Shown here: piece after piece, positions 1-7,399 of the stretch
How positions within the stretch are numbered: the first letter of the stretch is position 1
How the letters are laid out: every line of letters starts with the position of its first letter
NCBI GenBank assembly: GCA_910584185.1
Contig: CAJTYC010000035.1
Span: forward strand, 1 to 24,290
Length of the DNA: 24,290 nucleotides
Reading direction: 5' to 3'
From: an uncultured Muribaculaceae bacterium
GTDB taxonomy: Bacteria > Bacteroidota > Bacteroidia > Bacteroidales > Muribaculaceae
Translations under genes and position numbers: made by a program
Notes under the pieces: model-generated
What the model saw: the letters and a program-made list of their open reading frames with translations, nothing else
What the model was told of the DNA's origin: nothing
Database searches by the model: none

Positions 1-16
1 AAATTTTTGCACTCAA

Positions 17-1099
17 TTGATAATCAAATTAATACGAAAGTGTTACATGGTAGTTTACCGCAAGTTAGGAAGCTATGACAACAATCCGAAGCTCCTTTCA
101 GACAATGTGACTGAGTGCGAGTATATTGACGACCTCGCCGACCTGACATCCGAGCAGACCGTATATTACCACATCATTCCCCACAACGATGTTCAGGCTC
201 CGGATAATACATACAATTATGCCGACTCATATGGTGGCTTGTTAGTGGGTCCTCCCGCTGCTCTCCCCTTCCATGAGACATTCAATAACGGCTCCAAATT
301 CAACAAAAACTTCGCAAACACCTGGATAAGCGACTTTGCATGGGATTCGTTCAACCAGTATTATGTCAAAAACGACCAGTCTATTGATGTAGGAAACGAA
401 ACAACTCTCGAATTGTTGGCAGGCGTAGACGGCGGTACGAATGATGACGAAACCGGTCCTGACGCATACTTCTACGTTTCACCGGCCACTTATTACGAAA
501 CTTGCAATGATGGTTACCTCACTTCAGGCAACCTGACATTTGCCAATGCCACCAATCCCTACGCCACAATGTATATTGTGCCAATCAACAACTCTACAGG
601 CACAGTGTCGCTACAGATTTCCACCGGCCAACCGGATGATGAAGGCAATCCATTATGGAATACAGTCGAAACAATCAGCTTCGACGATCCCGACCTTGAC
701 GAATCTGCTGCCACTACTGAATTGAAGTGGAAGAAATGTATAATCCCCATGACTGAATATGCAGGTACTGAGAAATGCAAGGTGCGCCTCGCATTCAAGT
801 ACGCGCTTCCCAAAGATCTGAGATACACCATGCTTTTCGACGAGCTGAAGATAGATGATTATCCCGCAGCAACCGACTTGAATGTGGAACGCGCCAACAA
901 CGGTGACCTGAACCTGACTTGGAGTCTACCCGAAAGCGCCGGAGAAAAAGCTGTGACCTACAACGTATATCTCAACGGCGAAAAAGTGGCGGAGACAAAC
1001 GAAACAACTTATAATTGCGAGTGCATTGTTGATGGCAACCGGAGCTGTTGCGGCAGAAAAGCCATCACGCTTCACATCGCTCCGTCAGCTCACCCCTGA
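17..1099 (+). pseudogene. Gene A: fragment of a secreted fibronectin-III / jellyroll protein, cut at both ends
   Basis: The reading frame is open to the left edge. Protein-like sequence begins only near the ATG at 47 (MVVYRKLG), in the middle of a fibronectin-III strand; the first 46 bases are about 76% A+T and look non-coding. Residues about 10-75 are the rest of one FN3 domain, about 80-285 a jellyroll of the choice-of-anchor J kind (FHETFNNG, later YTMLFDELKIDD), and about 286-330 a second FN3 domain that stops in mid-fold at VAETNETTY. The last 25 or so residues (CECIVDGNRSCCG onward) read gene B's signal-peptide DNA in the wrong frame, so the stop at 1097-1099 is accidental. Such proteins in Bacteroidales are usually secreted and surface-exposed; the exact role is unknown. 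It is probably the leftover of a paralogue of gene B joined to it by deletion, or an assembly chimera. Confidence 0.6.
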
Positions 1100-1264
1100 A
1101 GTTCTACATGAACTTCAGGGCGAGGCGGGAGCCTCCACTCGCACCATGCTCACTCGCACCAATCTGCCTCAAGAAGCCTCTGATAAGCGAGTTGCACACA
1201 CGTCAGAAGCACCCGTAGCAATGCAGCAGCCCCAAGCCCGCATAAGCCTGTCGGGTCAAAATTC
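999..1264 (+). pseudogene. Gene B N-terminal part: signal peptide and start of the mature protein, in a different frame from the rest
   Basis: In this frame the DNA reads T-KQLIIASALLMATGAVAA-EKPS, a clear signal peptide: a lysine, a hydrophobic core and an A-V-A-A cleavage region. A mature start with RFTSLRQLTPEVLHEL follows. The codon where ATG would be expected (999-1001) is ACG, directly followed by AAA CAA CTT. The natural start therefore seems to have been lost where gene A was joined. At about 1235-1255 the coding signal moves to the frame of the downstream ORF (FTGWLTANSQENGGYYKL). The shift fits loss of one base, for example one C in the agcccg run, restoring Q-P-Q-A-P-H-K-P. Without an upstream start and with this shift the gene is probably not expressed as it stands, unless one or both lesions are sequencing or assembly errors. 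Confidence 0.6.
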
Positions 1265-1336
1265 ACCGGCTGGCTCACAGCCAACTCTCAGGAGAACGGT
1301 GGTTACTATAAGCTGGACACTGACGGCAGCTACTCA

Positions 1337-4300
1337 ATGCTATGGTCGAACAAGGTGGCTGAACTTGGCATAACACTCAACAACGGGTGGATTAAAGATG
1401 GCAAGCTATGCGGTCTCGGATCCTTAGCTTCAGGAGCCATAGTGCTATATTACAACTATCTGGAGTTCGACCTTGCCACCGGTGCACCGCTCACTGAGAC
1501 ACCTATTGGATCAGACAACCTTATAGACCTCAGCAATTACTATCTCAGCAGCACATATGTGGCAGAGGAAGACCGCATATACGGCTACACCTACGCCGAC
1601 AATGAAGGCTCCGGCTACAACTTCTGCAGCAGTCCCGCTTCCGACATCGCTGATGTGACTGGAATAAAGCACATCACCGACAATACCGAACGCACCGGCT
1701 CCATATGCTATCATGCAGAAGACGGGCTCTTCTATGGTGTGAACTACAACGGCGAATTTGTAACCATCGACCGCAAGGGTGTACAAAACAGGCTCTTCAA
1801 ACTCGATGTAGCCACCCTGCGCACAGAACCAAGCGCATTGGTATATAGTCCGCTCGACGATGCTTTCCTCTACTGCGCATATTATTTTGACTACGCCACG
1901 CAGCTTTACTTCATACATCCGGAGAAGAAACAGGCAGACTTTATAACCAATATGCCTTCTGACTATCAGTTCACGTTCCTTCTCAATGATGACTACAAAT
2001 ATGATGCTACAGCTCCCGCTCGCCCGGAATTAGTCAGCATGGAGATAGCCCAAGGCGCACTTGAAGGCAAAATAGTCTACCGTCTTCCCTCGAAGAGTGC
2101 AGGTGGTGACGCAATCAGCGGTGATCTCGATTGGAACCTATATATCGACAATACTCTCTACAAAAGCGGCAATGCTGCAGCAGGCTCGGAGGTGTCGGTA
2201 GATATCAAAGACTTGAAACAAGGTCTGCACGTGATTCGCATGAACACGGTAGCGGATGGCAAAACCGGACTATCGTGTGTCGAATCGCAGTATTTCGGCA
2301 ATGGCATACCCTACGCTCCGGAGAATGTCAGTATCGATGGCCTGAAAGTGAGTTGGGATGCTGTGACAGCTGCCGAGTATGGCGCATATCTGGACCTCTC
2401 CAAGCTTAATTATGAAGTGTATGTGAACGGTGATTTCATTGAATCTACCCAAAACACAGAATATACACTCAAGCTTGACGGCACAAAGCCATACAGTTCT
2501 TATGCTGTAACAGTGAAGGCCAAATGCAACGGCCAGACTTCTGCAAGCTCACAGAGTGTCAAGACCCTCTTCGGGGGACCATTCGCATTGCCTTATGGCA
2601 TGACACCGACCCAGGCAGAGGCTGACTTGATCACTGTAATCAATGCCGACGGCAGTCCCTCCTATGGAGAATGGGCATTCTCGGAGGCAAGATGGCACGA
2701 ACCGGTGTTCTACTCCGGCTGGAATCTGGTGAAGGCAGACGACTGGCTGATATTGCCGCCGGTGGACTGCAGCGATATTTCACGCGCATTCCGCATCACG
2801 TTTGACGCTGTGTGTGGTGGTATGGCATCGAGCGATGAGCGTTTTGAAGTATGGTGTGGCTCCGCCCCCACGGTCGAAGCGATGAAGACCCTTATCATGC
2901 CCGAGACTGCTGTATCCAACTTTATCACTGAAGGTTGGGAGACATTCTCCAATCTCTTCCTGCCACGCGAGGCCGGACCATGCTATATCGCAATCCGTGC
3001 CGTTTCACCCCCTCAATCATATTCACTGCTGATACGTAAGATTAAGATTGAGGCAACAGATGAGCCGGCTGCCGTGCCTATGGCTCCCACCGATGTGAAA
3101 CTTGTGTCGAAAAGCGATGCCGATCTCACAGCCACTGTATCGTTCAAGATGCCTACCGCCACAATATCAGGCTCTGAATTTGCAGAGAACTCAACACTCA
3201 AAGCTATCCTGAAAGCCGGAGACAATGTTGTGGAGAAAGAGGCGAAGGGAGGCGAGACGGTGACCTTGACAATCGGCACCAAGCAAGGCAACAACCGTAT
3301 CGAGGCTTTCTGCTCGCTCGACGGCCAGAATGGCCAGAGCGCAACCTTTGAGGTATTTACAGGCACAATTCCACCCAACTATGTTGAAAACCTGCAAGGC
3401 ATAATCTCAGAAGACAATCTCTCTATACAGCTCAAATGGGATGAACCATTGGGTGGACAGGAAAATCTCGAAGGCTACTATTCGCCTGCAGGTATGACAT
3501 ACTGGCTATACGAGCAGGTATGGAATGCCGAATATGAGGTATACGAATGGGTGTCTGTCAAGGAACTCGGCAATGTAAAAGAATATACCTACACCGTGGC
3601 TGACGATGCTCGCATGGCCATGAAATATGTGGGCGTGGTTGCCGCCAACGCCGGAGGAGTGTCAGAAGCCCTGTCATACGTATTCAGAGTCGTAGGCCGT
3701 CCGTATGATTCGATGAACGAGCATTTCGACAACGGTAGGACACACTATGGTCCGATGGTCGTCAAAACTCCATCGGCTGAATACAAGAACAGCGGCTGGG
3801 ATATGGTAGCGCCCGAAGAGGTCAGCTCATCCATGTGGTCGGTCGATGTGCCTTATGCAATGATTGGCTATACCGATAATGAAGAAGGGGGCAAGACGCG
3901 CATCACGCTCCCCAAATTCAAGACAGCCGATGTGGAGTATCCCACTGTGACACTGACTCTCTGGACAGGAGAGCAGAGCGGTAAGGTGTCGGTTTATGCC
4001 ACAGCATATGCCAACCAGACCACTGCTGAAAAGATTTTCGATGTGCCGGCAAGCAATGCGAAATGGGAAACATTTACAATCGCCATCCCGGAGAAATACC
4101 AAAATCTCGGTTGGCTTGAACTGTCGCTCGACTGCACTCTCGATTCATATTACACCTACACTCTGCTCGGAGGTTACACCTATGGCAAGGGAGTGGCCGG
4201 CGTGAATGATATATCGGCAGCCGAAGGTAAGTCAATCACTTATTCTGACGGTGCAATCACGGCAAACGGATTCAAAGATGGCTCATTGCTCTCCATTTAC

Positions 4301-4423
4301 ACAATGGATGGCCGCGTATGCGCACAAGCCACAGTGAAAGTCGGCTCCGCACGTATCGATATGCCGGCAGGCATATACATCGCGAAATGTGCCGACAAGA
4401 CTATCAAGGTTGTGGTGAAATAA
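1337..4423 (+). CDS. Gene B main body: large secreted FN3 / jellyroll protein with T9SS-like C-terminal tail
   Basis: This 1028-residue frame carries most of gene B; its coding signal begins upstream, near 1240, so the ATG at 1337 is internal. Residues about 1-230 have a repeated strand pattern like a beta-propeller (LFYGVNYNGEFVTIDR). FN3-like segments follow (PYAPENVSIDGLKVSWDAV; PMAPTDVKLVSKSDADLTATV; VENLQGIISEDNLSIQLKW), alternating with two jellyrolls of the choice-of-anchor J kind (about 410-575 and 790-955). The last 75 or so residues (ITANGFKDGSLLSIYTMDGRV ... MPAGIYIAKCADKTIKVVVK) resemble the T9SS type A sorting domain that directs proteins to the cell surface. The order of domains matches gene A. 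The ligand or substrate is unknown. A strong hairpin terminator begins 28 bases after the stop. Confidence 0.8.
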   Translation: MLWSNKVAELGITLNNGWIKDGKLCGLGSLASGAIVLYYNYLEFDLATGAPLTETPIGSDNLIDLSNYYLSSTYVAEEDRIYGYTYADNEGSGYNFCSSPASDIADVTGIKHITDNTERTGSICYHAEDGLFYGVNYNGEFVTIDRKGVQNRLFKLDVATLRTEPSALVYSPLDDAFLYCAYYFDYATQLYFIHPEKKQADFITNMPSDYQFTFLLNDDYKYDATAPARPELVSMEIAQGALEGKIVYRLPSKSAGGDAISGDLDWNLYIDNTLYKSGNAAAGSEVSVDIKDLKQGLHVIRMNTVADGKTGLSCVESQYFGNGIPYAPENVSIDGLKVSWDAVTAAEYGAYLDLSKLNYEVYVNGDFIESTQNTEYTLKLDGTKPYSSYAVTVKAKCNGQTSASSQSVKTLFGGPFALPYGMTPTQAEADLITVINADGSPSYGEWAFSEARWHEPVFYSGWNLVKADDWLILPPVDCSDISRAFRITFDAVCGGMASSDERFEVWCGSAPTVEAMKTLIMPETAVSNFITEGWETFSNLFLPREAGPCYIAIRAVSPPQSYSLLIRKIKIEATDEPAAVPMAPTDVKLVSKSDADLTATVSFKMPTATISGSEFAENSTLKAILKAGDNVVEKEAKGGETVTLTIGTKQGNNRIEAFCSLDGQNGQSATFEVFTGTIPPNYVENLQGIISEDNLSIQLKWDEPLGGQENLEGYYSPAGMTYWLYEQVWNAEYEVYEWVSVKELGNVKEYTYTVADDARMAMKYVGVVAANAGGVSEALSYVFRVVGRPYDSMNEHFDNGRTHYGPMVVKTPSAEYKNSGWDMVAPEEVSSSMWSVDVPYAMIGYTDNEEGGKTRITLPKFKTADVEYPTVTLTLWTGEQSGKVSVYATAYANQTTAEKIFDVPASNAKWETFTIAIPEKYQNLGWLELSLDCTLDSYYTYTLLGGYTYGKGVAGVNDISAAEGKSITYSDGAITANGFKDGSLLSIYTMDGRVCAQATVKVGSARIDMPAGIYIAKCADKTIKVVVK

Positions 4424-4450
4424 GACAGAATCACCCCGACACTTAATAAA

Positions 4451-4486
4451 AAGAAGTTCGCATTGACATGTGCGAACTTCTTTTTT
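4451..4486 (+). terminator. Rho-independent terminator after gene B
   Basis: A perfect 12-bp stem (aagaagttcgca / tgcgaacttctt) with an 8-base loop is followed by a run of six T. The A/T flanks extend the symmetry. It ends the transcript of the large secreted-protein gene and separates it from the tRNA. Confidence 0.9.
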
Positions 4487-4564
4487 ATTAAGGTTGCGTT
4501 ATCGTTAAGTAAACTATCAAATTAAAAAAAGAGAGAAAATTATGGAAAATTCGACAAAAAGCAT

Positions 4565-4572
4565 TAACTTTG
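4565..4572 (+). promoter_or_regulatory. Probable -7 box for tRNA-Arg
   Basis: TAACTTTG matches the Bacteroidota -7 consensus TAnnTTTG and lies 53 bases before the mature tRNA, leaving room for a processed leader. I see no clear TTTG at the -33 position, so this rests on one element only. Confidence 0.4.
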
Positions 4573-4625
4573 CACTGTGATAGGGGTTTGCTCATTGGAG
4601 CTACCTTCATGTTTTGACTACATTT

Positions 4626-4697
4626 GTTCCCATAGTTCAATGGATAGAATATCGGATTCCGGTTCCGACGATTACGGTTCGACTCCGTATGGGAATA
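4626..4697 (+). tRNA. tRNA-Arg (anticodon CCG)
   Basis: A full cloverleaf can be folded. The acceptor gttccca pairs with tgggaat (last pair G-U), the D stem is gttc/gaat with an 8-base loop, and the anticodon stem tcgga/tccga encloses ttCCGgt. A 4-base variable region and a T arm tacgg-ttcgact-ccgta follow. The anticodon CCG reads the arginine codon CGG. The discriminator is A at 4697 and CCA is not encoded. The 3' end is the left boundary of a genomic island: the last 14 tRNA bases plus one more recur at 8807-8821, so the island rebuilt the tRNA end when it integrated. Confidence 0.93.
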
Positions 4698-4698
4698 C
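4684..4698 (+). repeat. Left attachment repeat (attL) inside tRNA-Arg
   Basis: tccgtatgggaatac covers the 3' half of the T stem, the acceptor strand and the discriminator of the tRNA plus one base. It is identical to 8807-8821; the preceding bases differ (c here, t there). Confidence 0.82.
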
Positions 4699-4812
4699 AA
4701 ATAGCTCATTTTGAAAAATTTAGAGAAATCGAAAATCACTCTTTAAACTCTTGATTCTGCGACATATGCAGCGCATTGCGATGAATCGCGATTCCCTCAG
4801 ATGAAACTGAGG

Positions 4813-4851
4813 AGGACAAAAAATCGCAAGGAGGACAAAAGGAGGACAAAA
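4813..4851 (+). repeat. Three direct repeats of aggacaaaa, left arm cluster
   Basis: Copies lie at 4813-4821, 4832-4840 and 4843-4851, each preceded by g or gg. The same word in the same direction recurs at 8727-8735 and 8738-8746 near the other end of the island. Position and spacing suit arm-type integrase binding sites (inference). A further copy at 6239-6247, inside the central hairpin, may be chance. Confidence 0.6.
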
Positions 4852-4857
4852 ATCAGT

Positions 4858-4910
4858 TAACTTTGCATCAGATAAAGCCAGGCGCTCCGGGATCGAGTTC
4901 CCGCGGCGCC
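4858..4910 (+). promoter_or_regulatory. -7 box followed by a strong GC-rich hairpin; possible small RNA start
   Basis: TAACTTTG at 4858-4865 copies the box before the tRNA. Fifteen bases after it, 4881-4910 forms GGCGC-TC-CGGGA-TCGAGT-TCCCG-CG-GCGCC, two stacked 5-bp stems. No clear -33 element and no T run are present. It is not a recognisable tRNA: the loop does not match the T-loop pattern. It could start a short structured transcript or be part of the attachment region. The other bases between 4699 and 5030 show no gene that I can support. Confidence 0.3.
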
Positions 4911-5030
4911 CCTTAACGCATGTATATGTACAACTAAACATCGCAAATATAGCTAAAAATCAATTCTGACCTAAATTCTTCAGGCATCACATGCCCTGCA
5001 TCTTCTCGATTAGGGCGAGGAGGCGGGGGC

Positions 5031-5240
5031 TTAACCGAATTCGACACGCGCAGCCATGGCCACCTTGCCACCGCTTGCAGCCACATGTGTATTCTCCGGG
5101 AGAGTTACCGGGTTATGTTGCTTGGATATTGCTGTGGTCGAAGCCTTGCTTCTGAATCGGATATTGAAAGGGCGTAAAATTACTCTATCACCGTCTCCCT
5201 CGCCAAGCTGAGAGAGGTGCTGAATGAGGAATTGGTATAC
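5031..5240 (-). pseudogene. Unidentified C-terminal gene fragment
   Basis: The minus strand has an open frame of 69 codons without a start, beginning VYQFLIQHLSQLGEGDGDRV and ending ASGGKVAMAARVEFG before TAA. The sequence is protein-like, but I do not recognise the family; the stretch GDRV...RFRSK faintly recalls HU-like proteins, which is not enough for a call. It overlaps the decayed end of the rhuM pseudogene in another frame, so it seems to be the tail of a different gene joined to it by deletion. What else it could be: a chance open frame. Confidence 0.35.
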
Positions 5241-6006
5241 ATGGGACGTTGATTTATAACCTGTGTTTCAGCAAACGCAAGATACTGCTCAACGATGAGT
5301 TTCAGGTTTGTGAGTTCCTTGTCGTTGAGAAAGTTTTTGCCCCATTGGGGTATCTTCTTTTCTGACCACGCCAGGCTTCGAAGTGGAGGTAAGTCCCATC
5401 ATCGGGAGAGTGTGATTTGCTCTATAATATCGCAATTCAGCTGCGGTCTGTCCGCTCACAGCCCAAAGAAGTTTATTCTGGACTTCGCTGAAAAAGTAAA
5501 GGGTTATCAGTGCGTCAGGGTCATAGTCTATACTCGTCTTGTAAATATCCCACACCTGCTGATAGAAAACTTTTTCCTCAATACGGATGGTACGAATGCG
5601 TTCAAGAAGCTCACGAAAGTAATTCATGGAACTGCCGCTCTTGAATCTTTCATCGTTGAGTGCAAAACCCTTGATAATGTAATCCCTCAATCTTTGAGTT
5701 GCTCACTGTCTGAATTGTGTACCTTGAATGGACTTCACACGATAGCCAACGGATATTATCACATCCAAGCTATAATACTTGACAGGTTTATCAGAATTTG
5801 CAATTTGCAAAAAATGCAAATTGGTATCTTCGGTAAGCTCCCCCCTCCTGAAAAATATTGCTTATATGTCTGGTAATAACACTTATGTCACGTTGAAACA
5901 GTTCGCTCATCTGAGCTTGAGTCAGCCATACTGTTTCATCGGAGAAAAGCACATCAATCTTTATTACTCCATCTTCGGATTTGTATATTACAATCTCGTC
6001 ATTCAT
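5226..6006 (-). pseudogene. rhuM-family (virulence RhuM / Fic-associated) pseudogene with several lesions
   Basis: The N-terminus reads MNDEIVIYKSEDGVIKIDV...VWLTQAQMSELF, the winged-helix-like start typical of the RhuM family found beside phages and islands in Bacteroidota. A run of six G in place of five, near 5845, shifts the frame; correcting it continues EGELTEDTNLHF...YYSLDVIISVGYRVKS. Next FRQ is followed by TGA where the family has tryptophan (FRQWATQRLRDY), a nonsense change near 5698. The frame resumes as RLRDYIIKGFALNDERF. A third shift after RKEDTPMG (near 5340) is needed to read NFLNDKELTNLKLIVEQYLAFAETQ. The family's last 70 or so residues are missing. The function of RhuM proteins is poorly known; this copy must be inactive. 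Confidence 0.85.
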
Positions 6007-6464
6007 AATTTCAAAACAGTCAGCTCCGGACTTCGACTGCGTGTTGTGGTGCTTAGCAATCTCCCTCCAGGGCTGATGTTATACGTCTATGTCCGTGAAA
6101 GCACCACCAATCACAACGCAAAATACAACAAAATTAAGGCCCCGTCTCACAAAAAATGGCGGTCGCTGGGGTCGCATCCTTGAGCCGATTTTTGTTCTTG
6201 ACTGAAAGGCGCAACCTTTCGGTTGTAACTGAAAGTCAAGGACAAAAAGCGGCTCAAGGATGCGACCCCAGCGACTGCCATTTTTTGTGAGACGGGGCCT
6301 AATAACAAAACAATAAAATAGAAACGACGAATCCGGGGCAAAACCTTTAGCTCATCGACCGAATGGGAGATAAAAAGATCCGCAAAGGTTAATAAAAGAA
6401 AGGCTTCCAATTTCATTTAACTTTCGTAAATTAGTTTAAACTGAGCAGGCAAGACCTTCTGAGG
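6007..6464. other. Gene-poor stretch between rhuM and the DUF5053 gene
   Basis: I see no supported gene here. The stretch holds the 162-bp hairpin element (6138-6299) and A/T-rich flanks. A -7-like TAACTTTC before the DUF5053 gene (about 6418-6425) is a possible promoter. Open frames crossing the hairpin read through its palindrome on both strands and are not convincing proteins. Confidence 0.5.
6138..6299. mobile_element. 162-bp near-perfect hairpin, MITE-like, with possible TAA target duplication
   Basis: The arms 6138-6203 and 6234-6299 (66 bases each) are inverted copies with 63 of 66 matches. Two of the three mismatches would be G-U pairs in RNA. The ends are ggccccgtctcac and its complement. 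The 30-base loop can itself fold (gcaacc / ggttgt). Both sides are flanked by taa (6135-6137 and 6300-6302), which would suit a 3-bp target duplication. It has no coding content. Size, symmetry and flanks suggest a miniature inverted-repeat element; IS5-group elements with TNA targets are one possible parent (inference). Alternatively it is a structured RNA or recombination site of the island. Confidence 0.65.
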
Positions 6465-6653
6465 GTGGTCAACGGAACTTATATTGCCGATAGGTTTTTC
6501 GGAAAATCCGGCAGTTGGTTCAGCCAGAAGCTCAACAACAATCTCAAGAACGGCAAGCCATGCGAGTTTACGAAGGATGAATTGAAAACCCTGAGCGACG
6601 CGCTCTACACCATATCGTACGAACTACAAGACTTGGCTGACAATCTGCAATAA
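6465..6653 (+). CDS. DUF5053-like small phage/island protein, possibly N-terminally truncated
   Basis: This is a 62-residue protein: VNGTYIADRFFGKSGSWFSQKLNN, then GKPCEFTKDELKTLSDALYTISYELQDLADNLQ. This matches the C-terminal helix-turn-helix-like core of DUF5053 proteins, common in Bacteroidota phages and islands: IA..FFGK..SWF...N, then GKP..FT..EL..L..AL..IS. Family members I recall are usually longer, with an N-terminal helical part that is absent here. The start is taken as GTG at 6465; the frame is open back to 6435, without an ATG. A -7-like TAACTTTC box lies about 40 bases upstream. The role is unknown, perhaps DNA binding. Confidence 0.6.
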   Translation: MVNGTYIADRFFGKSGSWFSQKLNNNLKNGKPCEFTKDELKTLSDALYTISYELQDLADNLQ

Positions 6654-6741
6654 GAGTTAAACAATTCTTCGTCTGTCAAACGCCGCAGACTTCAGCCGCC
6701 TTGCAACCTCATCTTATCAACCATGTCATAGAGGTTGCAAA

Positions 6742-6769
6742 GAGGGACGCACCGGCCGGTGCGTCCCTC
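6742..6769. terminator. Perfect 28-bp palindrome, probable terminator of the small minus-strand gene
   Basis: gagggacgcaccgg is followed directly by its exact complement. On the minus strand it comes 3 bases after the stop of the ribbon-helix-helix-like gene and ends ctcttt; on the plus strand agtttattt follows. It may stop transcription from both sides. Confidence 0.55.
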
Positions 6770-6772
6770 AGT

Positions 6773-6895
6773 TTATTTCCCATCAGTAGCCTGGAGGCCG
6801 CAGTAGGCCCGGATGGCTTCGATGATATAGTCCGACTTGTTGGGCAGGCTGTCGAGCAGCACGGCGATGTCGTCGGGCGGATATACAACCGTCAA
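6773..6895 (-). CDS. Small ribbon-helix-helix-like protein, C-terminal part
   Basis: The minus strand encodes 40 residues: TVVYPPDDIAVLLDSLPNKSDYIIEAIRAYCGLQATDGK. The pattern (short strand, then a helix with LLDSLPNKSDYI, then EAIRAY) is that of small RHH/CopG-like proteins often found in phages and islands of this phylum. The only nearby start is a TTG at 6893-6895, which gives a slightly short protein, so the original N-terminus may be lost. A perfect palindrome follows 3 bases after the stop. A longer plus-strand frame covers this region, but the minus reading looks much more protein-like here. Confidence 0.5.
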   Translation of the reverse strand: MTVVYPPDDIAVLLDSLPNKSDYIIEAIRAYCGLQATDGK

Positions 6896-6919
6896 GTGTG
6901 GGGCACTATCTACCGCGAC

Positions 6920-7117
6920 ATGTTGGCACGTATGGGTAGAATCGAGGAGGCCCGCAAACGCCGCATCGGCTTGGAGTTTAACGAGGCTTGGATGCGCAAT
7001 AACAAAAAGTTTATCAAGAAAAATGACAAACGTATAGACCGTGAAGTAGAAATGCTATCAAGACGAAAAGGGGTCTATTGGGATGGAGAATGGCACAATG
7101 ACTATTGGAATTATTAG
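6920..7117 (+). CDS. Hypothetical small basic protein
   Basis: From ATG at 6920 the frame gives 65 residues rich in K, R and E: MLARMGRIEEARKRRIGLEF, then NEAWMRNNKKFIKKNDKRID, ending GEWHNDYWNY. It looks mostly helical with an aromatic tail. The frame is open upstream to before 6701, but that part overlaps the palindrome and the minus-strand RHH-like gene, so I prefer the internal ATG. A strong terminator starts 24 bases after the stop, which supports a real gene ending here. I do not recognise a family. Confidence 0.4.
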   Translation: MLARMGRIEEARKRRIGLEFNEAWMRNNKKFIKKNDKRIDREVEMLSRRKGVYWDGEWHNDYWNY

Positions 7118-7140
7118 TCCTTTAATCTGATATGACATAG

Positions 7141-7180
7141 AGGTATTTTTGCGGATGTAAACGCAAAAATACCTTTTTTT
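7141..7180 (+). terminator. Rho-independent terminator
   Basis: A perfect 13-bp stem (aggtatttttgcg / cgcaaaaatacct) with an 8-base loop is followed by seven T. It lies directly before the ATG of the tape-measure fragment. Confidence 0.88.
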
Positions 7181-7327
7181 ATGGCACGTCAATTACGAGC
7201 AGATATAATAGAGTGGTCGCTTCGATTGAACGCGACACAAGCACAGGAGGAATATCATAAACTCGACAAGGCCAACAGGGCTTTAAAAGCGCCCCAAGGC
7301 TTGCCCCAGTTTCAACGCGAAGTATGA
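7181..7327 (+). pseudogene. N-terminal fragment of a phage tail tape-measure-type protein
   Basis: This is a 48-residue frame: MARQLRADIIEWSLRLNATQ, then AQEEYHKLDKANRALKAPQG, then LPQFQREV and TGA. The start (a strand such as IIEWSLRLNAT followed by a heptad-like helix AQEEYHKLDKANRAL) is the usual opening of tape-measure proteins in Bacteroidota tailed phages, which run to many hundreds of residues. Here it ends after about 35 credible residues and continues as unrelated sequence into the next gene. The rest of the tail module has therefore been deleted. The ATG directly abuts the T run of the preceding terminator. Confidence 0.5.
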
Positions 7328-7399
7328 ATACAAGTAGGTCTGAGAAGGGAAAGAGACAGGAGTTGGGATTTTATTCTGACTTATCTTATCGGGCTTATC

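Noticed and set aside
4881..4910. Hairpin as the T arm and acceptor of a second, broken tRNA
   Set aside because: The loop does not fit the T-loop consensus, and no D or anticodon arms can be found.
5779..6183. Plus-strand frames across rhuM and the hairpin
   Set aside because: They are antisense shadows of the RhuM reading and of the palindrome.
6701..6919. Plus-strand N-terminal half of a 138-residue protein
   Set aside because: It crosses a perfect palindrome and lies opposite a more convincing minus-strand RHH-like protein.
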